A stretch of DNA of 64,000 bases from Paenibacillus_AP thailandensis (GTDB taxonomy: Bacteria > Bacillota > Bacilli > Paenibacillales > Paenibacillaceae). The notes beneath the pieces were generated by a model. It was not told the origin of the DNA, ran no database searches, and was given only the letters and a program-made list of their open reading frames with translations. Shown here piece after piece: positions 59,016 through 64,000 of this stretch. The translations under genes and the position numbers were made by a program. The DNA lies in NCBI RefSeq assembly GCF_042685365.1, contig NZ_JBHUMY010000033.1, forward strand, positions 1 through 64,000. Reading direction: 5' to 3'. Position 1 is the first letter of the stretch. Every line of letters starts with the position of its first letter.

Positions 59016-60080
59016 CTACTCGGCCATCGGGTTTTTCACTTCGATCTTGCCAGACACGATGTCGTCGCGAATTTGCTTCACTTTATCCACGTTTGCTTGG
59101 CCGATAAAATCGCTGAGCGGAGATTCCGTCTCGGCCGTCACGAACGTTATGCCTACGCCGTTTTCCTTCAAGCCGTAGCTCGCGGAGCCGTAGCTGAAGT
59201 TGCCTTCCATGAAATCTTTAGCCGTTTCGTACGTTACGGTATCCGTTTCTTTCAGCTGCGACAGGACGACATGCTCCGGATCTTCGACCGTACGGTCGGT
59301 GTCTTGGCCTGCCGTATAGAAGCCTTTTTCCTTCGCCGCTTCGAACACGCCGGAATCGCCGACGGCGGACATGCCCGCAACGAAGTCCGCGCCTTGCGAG
59401 TTTTGCAGAAGGGCAAGCTCCTTCGCTTTCGCCGGATCGGTAAAGCTGCCTACGTAGTTGACCAGGAACTTGGCCTCCGGGTTGACCGATTTCAAGCCTT
59501 GCTCAAAGCCGGACGTATATTTGCCGAGCAGCGGAGTTTCCATCGCTACGACCGCGCCTACCGTGTTCGTCTTGGTCGACAAGCCCGCAAGCGCGCCCAT
59601 CAGGTAAGCCGCTTCGTGTTCGCGGAACTCGATGCTGCGGACGTTAGGAGCGTCCACTACCGTATCGATAATCGCAAACGGCTGCTCCGGATTTTCGGCC
59701 GCCACCTTCGTCAGCGCGTCCGCCGCCGTGTATGCCGCAGTAATGATCAGGTCGTATTTTTCCGCGACGACGGCGCGCAGGTTTTGCTCGACTTGCGTCG
59801 GATCCGTCGACTCGACGATTTGATATTCGAAACCGAACTCTTCGGCCGCTTGCTTCAGACCGTCTTCCATTTGCGTAAAGAACTGGTTGACGCCGATTTT
59901 TTCCGGGGTAACCAGGACGATCCGTTTTTTCTCGCCCGAAGCGTTGTCCGACGGCTCGGAGCCGGCGTCAGCGCTTGCGCCCGCGTTCGCGGCTGCGTTT
60001 CCGCCGCCGTTATTCGAGCCGCAGCCGGCGACTATAACCGCAAGCAGCAAGAACATGATAAGGCCTGTCCACTTTTTCAT
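59016..60080 (-). CDS. nupN: BMP-family nucleoside-binding lipoprotein (NupN-like)
   Basis: A 354-residue lipoprotein with lipobox VAGC (Cys20) and an Asn/Gly/Ala linker. The Bmp fold follows: KRIVLVTPEKIGVNQFFTQMEDGLKQAAEEFG, DLIITAAYTAADALTKVAAENPEQPFAIID, EHEAAYLMGALAGLSTKTNTVGAVVAMETPLL and GFYTAGQDTDRT. It binds nucleosides outside the cell for the importer. ATG at 60080 is chosen because the signal peptide begins there; the frame is open for 76 codons upstream without meaning. A TATAAT at 60124-60129 on the minus strand may be its -10. Confidence 0.92.
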   Translation of the reverse strand: MKKWTGLIMFLLLAVIVAGCGSNNGGGNAAANAGASADAGSEPSDNASGEKKRIVLVTPEKIGVNQFFTQMEDGLKQAAEEFGFEYQIVESTDPTQVEQNLRAVVAEKYDLIITAAYTAADALTKVAAENPEQPFAIIDTVVDAPNVRSIEFREHEAAYLMGALAGLSTKTNTVGAVVAMETPLLGKYTSGFEQGLKSVNPEAKFLVNYVGSFTDPAKAKELALLQNSQGADFVAGMSAVGDSGVFEAAKEKGFYTAGQDTDRTVEDPEHVVLSQLKETDTVTYETAKDFMEGNFSYGSASYGLKENGVGITFVTAETESPLSDFIGQANVDKVKQIRDDIVSGKIEVKNPMAE

Positions 60081-60269
60081 TTTTTTCGTTTCTCTCCCTG
60101 TCTCTAAAAATAAAAAACAAATCATTATATCAAATTTAGTAACAAATGAACCGCATGTCAATAAAGAATACGCAATATTTTCAACATATTTCGACAATTC
60201 CGCCTTAAGAGACCGGGCTTTTTTGATAGAGTCGATCGCTTTTGCCGGGTCGTTTGGATCGGCTTCACG

Positions 60270-60312
60270 AAAAAAAAGCGTTTGAGCTCCCCAGTAGGGC
60301 AAGCCCAAACGC
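60270..60312 (-). terminator. Terminator of the zinc-starvation unit
   Basis: GCGTTTG and CAAACGC arms with partly paired inner loop on the minus strand, followed by eight T. It lies 12 bases after the L33 stop. Confidence 0.8.
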
Positions 60313-60324
60313 CTATTTCTCCGT

Positions 60325-60474
60325 TTACCTCGTTTCCCGATGAAGGGTCCGCCGTTTCAACCGGGGACTATATTTCATCAGCTCCAGCCGCTCGGGATTC
60401 GTCCGCTTGTTTTTCGTCGTCACGTAATTGCGGTCGCCGGTTTCCGTGCACTGCAGCGTTATAATGACTCGCAT
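60325..60474 (-). CDS. rpmG: 50S ribosomal protein L33, zinc-independent paralogue
   Basis: A 49-residue L33: MRVIITLQCTETGDRNYVTTKNK, then RLELMKYSPRLKRRTLHRE. The zinc form has CxxC near the start and a second Cys pair before PRLK; here only one Cys is left and KYC is KYS, so it is the C-minus type that replaces the zinc form when zinc is short. AAGGAGG precedes ATG 60474. It lies 58 bases after the COG0523 GTPase gene in the same direction and ahead of a terminator, consistent with a Zur-controlled operon. Confidence 0.93.
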   Translation of the reverse strand: MRVIITLQCTETGDRNYVTTKNKRTNPERLELMKYSPRLKRRTLHRETR

Positions 60475-60532
60475 TGCCGCCACCTCCTTGCCATCCTAAT
60501 TGTAAAAACCGCCTATAGCCGGCAACCCTCGG

Positions 60533-61738
60533 TCAACCGACCTCCGCATACGCCTTCGGGAACGGATCGGGAAGCCTCCCCCAATCCTGCTGCTGCAGCT
60601 CTTCGCCGGTTAACAGGCAGCCGTCCAGCTCGGCCGTCAGTTCCGGCACGTTCATGTCCATCCCGATAAACACGACTTTGTTGATGCGGTCTCCCCACTT
60701 CTCGTTCCAACCGCCCGCCAGCTCGGCGTTTTCCCGCAAGAGCTGTTCCCTCTCCCGCTCCGGCAATGCGGCGACCCAATAACCGGCGGGTCCGATCTGG
60801 ACCGAAGGGCCTGCTTGGCTGAAGCTTTGCGCTTGCTCGTTTCGCGTTGCCAGCCACAAAATGCCTTTGGCCCGGACGATTTCGGCCGGCCATTCCTGCA
60901 TCCAGGCCATGAGCCGTTCCGGATGGAACGGTCTCACCCGCTCGTATACGAAAGAGGATATGCCGTATTCCTCGGTTTCCGGCGTATGCACGGGCTTCTC
61001 CAGCTCCTGGATCCAGCCCGCCGAGCGGCTTGCTTCCTCGAAATCGAACAGGCCGGTGTTCAAAATTTCGGCGGGATCGACGACGCCCCTGCTCGTCCGG
61101 ATAAGCTTCGCTCTGGGCTGAAGCTTGCGGAGCACGCCTTCGAGCCTATGAAGCTCTTGTTCGCTCACCATGTCGCATTTATTCAATAGAAGCACGTCGC
61201 AAAACTCAATCTGATCGATCAGGAGATCGACCACGTCCCTATGGTCGTCCTCTCCGGCCGCTTGCCCCCGCTCCAGCAGCGTTTCGCCGGAAGCAAAGTC
61301 GTTCCAGAACCGGTACGCGTCGACGACCGTGACCATCGTGTCCAGGCGGCAATAACGGGAAAGATCGATGCCCGACTGCTCGTCGACATACGTAAACGTC
61401 TGCGCGACCGGAACCGGTTCGCCGATGCCCGTCGATTCGATCAGAATGTAGTCGAACCGGTTCATCTTCGCAAGCCGCTCCACCTCCTGCAGCAGATCGT
61501 CCCGCAGCGTGCAGCAAATGCAGCCGTTGGACATTTCGACCAACGTCTCGTTCGTCCGCGACAATCCTCCCCCGTCCCGGATCAGATCCGCATCGATATT
61601 GACCTCGCTCAGGTCGTTTACGATGACGGCAACCCGCAGCCCGTTGCGGTTGTTCAACACATGATTCAAAATCGTCGTTTTTCCCGCGCCCAAATAACCG
61701 CTTAATACGGTCACGGGGATCGGCTTTCCGTTTTCCAT
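60533..61738 (-). CDS. COG0523 (CobW/ZNG1-type) metallochaperone GTPase
   Basis: A 401-residue GTPase thought to deliver zinc to target proteins under limitation. It has Walker A SGYLGAGKTTILNHVL, the metal-binding Cys motif SNGCICCTLRDDL, ESTGIGEPVPV (Walker B region) and LLLNKCDMVS (guanine specificity). A C-terminal CobW domain follows from FSYVYERVRPFHPERL-like sequence with Trp-rich segments. ATG at 61738 follows GAGGAGACAAGGA. Two Zur boxes lie upstream and a zinc-free L33 downstream, which places it among the zinc-starvation members of the family. Confidence 0.93.
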   Translation of the reverse strand: MENGKPIPVTVLSGYLGAGKTTILNHVLNNRNGLRVAVIVNDLSEVNIDADLIRDGGGLSRTNETLVEMSNGCICCTLRDDLLQEVERLAKMNRFDYILIESTGIGEPVPVAQTFTYVDEQSGIDLSRYCRLDTMVTVVDAYRFWNDFASGETLLERGQAAGEDDHRDVVDLLIDQIEFCDVLLLNKCDMVSEQELHRLEGVLRKLQPRAKLIRTSRGVVDPAEILNTGLFDFEEASRSAGWIQELEKPVHTPETEEYGISSFVYERVRPFHPERLMAWMQEWPAEIVRAKGILWLATRNEQAQSFSQAGPSVQIGPAGYWVAALPEREREQLLRENAELAGGWNEKWGDRINKVVFIGMDMNVPELTAELDGCLLTGEELQQQDWGRLPDPFPKAYAEVG

Positions 61739-61828
61739 TCCTTGTCTCCTCTTTCTAAACGGTCTTTTTGCGAACGGACTTGGCCTTCTCTGCAACAATC
61801 GTCAGGCTCCGTTCGTCACTCGTTTAAT

Positions 61829-61843
61829 TCGTAATCATTACGA
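61829..61843 (-). promoter_or_regulatory. Zur box 1 (promoter-distal)
   Basis: TCGTAATCATTACGA, with AAT/TTA flanks, matches the Bacillus Zur consensus core TCGTAATNATTACGA. It is 91 bases before the GTPase start. Confidence 0.88.
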
Positions 61844-61850
61844 TTAATGT

Positions 61851-61884
61851 CCAAAAAGAAAAGGCTCACCATAGCAGCCTTTCG
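61851..61884 (-). terminator. Terminator-like hairpin between the two Zur boxes
   Basis: On the minus strand GAAAGGCT and AGCCTTTTC pair around a nine-base loop and are followed by TTTTT. It lies inside the leader of the COG0523 transcript as started from the promoter at 61909-61937. Confidence 0.6.
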
Positions 61885-61887
61885 GAT

Positions 61888-61937
61888 TTAATCGTAATTA
61901 TTACGATTAATATAGCATTCGTTTTTTTCCGCGTCAA
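61888..61937 (-). promoter_or_regulatory. Zur box 2 with promoter
   Basis: The core TCGTAATTATTACGA at 61892-61906 is the centre of a perfect 23-base palindrome at 61888-61910. TTGACG (61932-61937) and TATATT (61909-61914) on the minus strand are 17 bases apart, and the -10 abuts the box. Zur with zinc bound would block this promoter. Confidence 0.88.
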
Positions 61938-62027
61938 GTCTGTTATTCCGAAAAAAATGTCCCGTTTAAATGGCTGCTGCAATTGTACAGCTCGCAGCTC
62001 CAGCCGTCCTCCGTTTTCCCTCTCCGA

Positions 62028-62288
62028 TTATTTGCCCGATCGGCCTCCGGACAAGCTTTTTTCGAGCGCATAAAGCTCATCCTCCATAGCCTGCATCCGT
62101 TCCACGACCGTCCTTCTCGCATCCTGAATCGCCTGGTTATAAACGAACGGCCCCAGCTCGCGAATCATAAAATCGAGCAGCTGTTCGGCAGCGATCGAAC
62201 CAAGCGTCTCCGACCGCTCCAGTTCGAAGTAACGCTGAATCCGGCTTACCATCTCTTCCTTTTGCTCCCGCGGAAATTTCATGCCCAT
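62028..62288 (-). CDS. DUF2164-family protein
   Basis: An 86-residue protein of the DUF2164 type: FPREQKEEMVSRIQRYFELERSETLGSIAAEQLLDFMIRELGPFVYNQAIQDARRTVVERM, all helical, without known function. It starts nine bases after the PhzF gene, so the two are co-transcribed. The start could be ATG 62288 or 62282. Confidence 0.85.
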   Translation of the reverse strand: MGMKFPREQKEEMVSRIQRYFELERSETLGSIAAEQLLDFMIRELGPFVYNQAIQDARRTVVERMQAMEDELYALEKSLSGGRSGK

Positions 62289-62296
62289 TATCGGAG

Positions 62297-63091
62297 TCAC
62301 GCCTCCAGCCTCCCTTGCATCACCGTCACCGCTTGTCCGGTCAACCTCAGGCGGTCCCCGGACAGCCTCGTTTGAACAAACCCGCCTCTGGCCGACGCCT
62401 GATAGCCGGTCAGCACCTCTTTCCGCAGTCTCTTCCCCCAATAAGGCGCAAGCGCGCAATGAGCCGAGCCCGTTACCGGGTCCTCTGCAATCCCGACCCC
62501 CGGCGCAAAGAAACGGGAAACAAAATCATAGCCGGCTCCCGCCGACGCCCTGCTCGTCACGATAATCCCTCTGCAATCCAGACTTTTCAGCAGCCCGAAG
62601 TCCGGCCTAATCGTTCTGACCGTCTCTTCGCTATCCGCCTCGATAAGCAAATCCATCCGGTTGCGCCCCGTATATCTCGGTACGATGCCAAGCCCTTCGA
62701 TCGCCGCTGGCGGCGTTTGCGCCGGTTCGACCGGCTCCGCCGGGAAGTCCATCTCAATCCCGCCGTCATCCGTCCGGCTGCATACAAGCAGGCCGCTATG
62801 CGTATAAAAGCGGGCTTCCGCGCCGGACGCAAGCCGGCCTGTCTGCCATAACACATGGGCCGAAGCAAGGGTTGCGTGCCCGCATAACTCGACTTCCCGC
62901 TCCGGCGTAAACCATCGGAGGCGCCAGCCTTCTTCCTCGCGCAGCACAAAGGCCGTTTCCGACTGGTTCATTTCCGCCGCCACTTGCCGCATCCAGCCGT
63001 CCTCAGCGGCTTTCTCCAGCAAACAGACGGCCGCGGGGTTGCCGCGGAATGCTTCCGACGCAAAAGCGTCCACCATATAAATCGGGATCAA
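62297..63091 (-). CDS. PhzF-family protein
   Basis: A 264-residue isomerase/epimerase-fold protein with two alike halves: YMVDAFASEAFRGNPAAVCLL, NQSETAFVLREEEGWRLRWFTPEREVELCGHATLASAHVLW (catalytic Glu in QSETAFV), and in the second half VGIAEDPVTGSAHCALAPYWGKRL. It starts with TTG at 63091 behind GGAGGAG. In phenazine producers PhzF isomerises a chorismate-derived acid, but no phenazine genes are near, so the substrate is unknown. Confidence 0.92.
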   Translation of the reverse strand: MIPIYMVDAFASEAFRGNPAAVCLLEKAAEDGWMRQVAAEMNQSETAFVLREEEGWRLRWFTPEREVELCGHATLASAHVLWQTGRLASGAEARFYTHSGLLVCSRTDDGGIEMDFPAEPVEPAQTPPAAIEGLGIVPRYTGRNRMDLLIEADSEETVRTIRPDFGLLKSLDCRGIIVTSRASAGAGYDFVSRFFAPGVGIAEDPVTGSAHCALAPYWGKRLRKEVLTGYQASARGGFVQTRLSGDRLRLTGQAVTVMQGRLEA

Positions 63092-63108
63092 TCGCTTCTC
63101 CTCCTTCA

Positions 63109-63136
63109 GAAAAAAAAGAGGACTCTATAAAGTCCT
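63109..63136 (-). terminator. Terminator of the GyrI-like gene
   Basis: AGGACT and AGTCCT arms around TTATAG on the minus strand, followed by CTTTTTTTT. Confidence 0.75.
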
Positions 63137-63154
63137 ATTGTCTCGGTATGCTTC

Positions 63155-63604
63155 TTATTTAATTGGTATAAGGAGTTCGACGGGCTCCTCTTCCAAATGC
63201 GGTTCATCCACATAAAAAATTTCCAGCGATACGGCGTTTTCCAGCTTTTCAAGCCGGTTTTCCTGCATCCAGGCGAACAGCTGCTCGTAGCCCTCACCGA
63301 TTCTTTTGTTCGAACAGTCCACCATCGCATAACGATGCTCCGGAATCGTAAACTGCACCATGCCCGGAGGAACTTCCTCCAAATGCTGTACCTCATAGCA
63401 AGCCCAATACGTTGCGAACGCTTCGTTGCCGAAATAAGGGCTGTACAGCACCGTCGACCTCAGCTTATCGCCAAGCAGATGCTTTCGGGCCAGCATTTCG
63501 GTCTGGAGCCTGATCGCTTCGTCCGGGAACGTGGAGTAAGGGCCGCAATAGCTGATGCCAACAAGGTTCAATGCCGGTTTCGTTACGATCGAGCAATTGT
63601 CCAT
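63155..63604 (-). CDS. GyrI-like (AraC effector-binding) domain protein
   Basis: A 149-residue stand-alone ligand-binding domain: NLVGISYCGPYSTFPDEAIRLQTEML, VPPGMVQFTIPEHRYAMVDCSNKRIGEGYEQLFAWMQENRLE and the acidic end SLEIFYVDEPHLEEEPVELLIPIK. The last part matches the conserved Glu-containing strand of GyrI/Rob-type domains, which bind small lipophilic or cationic compounds. GAGGAGG precedes ATG 63604. It has its own terminator. Confidence 0.88.
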   Translation of the reverse strand: MDNCSIVTKPALNLVGISYCGPYSTFPDEAIRLQTEMLARKHLLGDKLRSTVLYSPYFGNEAFATYWACYEVQHLEEVPPGMVQFTIPEHRYAMVDCSNKRIGEGYEQLFAWMQENRLEKLENAVSLEIFYVDEPHLEEEPVELLIPIK

Positions 63605-63713
63605 GCTTTATTCCTCCTCTGACAGGTCGGGGCTTAATCGCCTGGATAAAAAACGTATCGTCCACAGTTTACCACGAATACCCGGCAATGAATAGTCAAG
63701 CAGCGATTCAGGC

Positions 63714-63746
63714 GAAAAAAAAGGACTGCCGCCAAGGGCAGTCCTT
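63714..63746 (-). terminator. Terminator of nrdF
   Basis: AAGGACTGCC and GGCAGTCCTT pair perfectly with a six-base loop, followed by TTTTTTTTC on the minus strand. Confidence 0.9.
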
Positions 63747-63753
63747 CCGTCTA

Positions 63754-64000
63754 TTAAACGTTAAAAACGAAATCGTCGTCCGTCAATTGCTCGATGTTGA
63801 TCGCGCGAACGTAGCCGTTCCCTTTCTTCGAGAAGAAGTCATGCTGCTTCGTATGCGTGCTGATGCCGTTGAACACGATCGGATTGACCGGCTCGTCCGG
63901 GAAATAAGGATCGAAGCCCAAATTCATCAGCGCCTTGTTCGCATTGTAACGGACGTACGTCTTCACCTCGTCCTGCAGGCCGATCGCCGTATACAATTCG
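63754..64000 (-). CDS. nrdF: Class Ib ribonucleotide reductase beta subunit, C-terminal part
   Basis: The frame is open at the right edge of the window, so only the last ~82 residues are seen. They match NrdF: ALMNLGFDPYFPDEPVNPIVFNGISTHTKQHDFFSKKGNGYVRAINIEQLTDDDFVF, where the conserved tail binds the NrdE subunit. The metal site lies outside the window. Its presence beside an intein-containing nrdJ shows that the organism has both an oxygen-dependent and a B12-dependent reductase. Confidence 0.92.
   Translation of the reverse strand, partial: ELYTAIGLQDEVKTYVRYNANKALMNLGFDPYFPDEPVNPIVFNGISTHTKQHDFFSKKGNGYVRAINIEQLTDDDFVFNV

Noticed and set aside
58332..60107. A 591-codon plus-strand frame opposite the nup ATPase and binding-protein genes
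   Set aside because: It lies antisense to well supported genes, is full of Arg/His low-complexity runs typical of a GC-rich shadow frame and has no family motif.
1..64000. CRISPR arrays, prophage or integrative element modules
   Set aside because: No regularly spaced repeats, integrases, capsid or terminase genes were seen; repeats found are single palindromes or short operator copies.

Overview
The window looks like a chromosomal segment of a Gram-positive Firmicute close to Paenibacillus or Cohnella (Paenibacillaceae). The grounds are moderately GC-rich coding sequence, strong AGGAGG ribosome binding sites, many rho-independent terminators, CUT1 sugar transporters of the type typical of Paenibacillus, and Bacillales neighbour sets such as yqhH-yqhG-yqzE, nupNOPQ and YdjO. 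No phage or CRISPR array was seen.

Region 1 (1-32 kb) is a plant cell-wall (pectin, rhamnogalacturonan, xylan/arabinan) locus. At its left edge a GH28 gene is cut off by what looks like an IS end, followed by an AraC regulator and a decayed YetA-like rhamnogalacturonan lyase pseudogene. From 20.5 kb down to 3.2 kb on the minus strand runs one nearly uninterrupted gene string. In order it holds a MsmX-type ATPase, a 996-aa solute-binding lipoprotein, a permease pair, an NHL/TPR/YIP1 membrane protein, a DUF5696-like protein, a second permease pair, an OmpR/PhoB-type response regulator with its histidine kinase, and two paralogous solute-binding lipoproteins behind a cre-like site. An ABC exporter diverges from it. 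Next come two GH43 genes (one frameshifted) around an unrecognised 384-aa protein, a uronate-dehydrogenase-like reductase, a pectin methylesterase, a rhamnogalacturonan-acetylesterase-like protein and an acetyl-esterase-like hydrolase. Together they suggest uptake and stepwise trimming of decorated pectic oligosaccharides, with the lyase/GH28 part in decay.

Region 2 (32-36 kb) is a DoxX-pirin-MarR stress operon with a clear operator palindrome, then a gene-poor stretch with small broken frames and one hypothetical gene.

Region 3 (36-54 kb) is mostly housekeeping: a B12-dependent ribonucleotide reductase (NrdJ) carrying a 377-aa intein and preceded by a pair of NrdR boxes, a YqhH-like helicase with YqhG, YqzE, a cell-wall amidase, a divergent polysaccharide deacetylase, an Rrf2 regulator with an operator palindrome, tRNA-Leu(CAG), xanthine phosphoribosyltransferase, a YkvI-like membrane protein, a GT4 glycosyltransferase, a diguanylate cyclase and small zinc-ribbon proteins.

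Region 4 (53-64 kb) begins with a HisRS-like paralogue behind a promoter, a 16-codon leader peptide and a terminator. Then come a nucleoside phosphorylase with a BMP-type nucleoside ABC transporter, a zinc-starvation unit (COG0523 GTPase plus zinc-free L33 under two Zur boxes), DUF2164, PhzF, a GyrI-like protein and the 3' end of nrdF.

The most informative observations are the NrdJ intein with NrdR boxes, the Zur unit with a terminator between its two boxes, the leader-peptide region before the HisRS-like gene, and the double-permease DUF5696/YIP1 transporter unit with its own two-component system.
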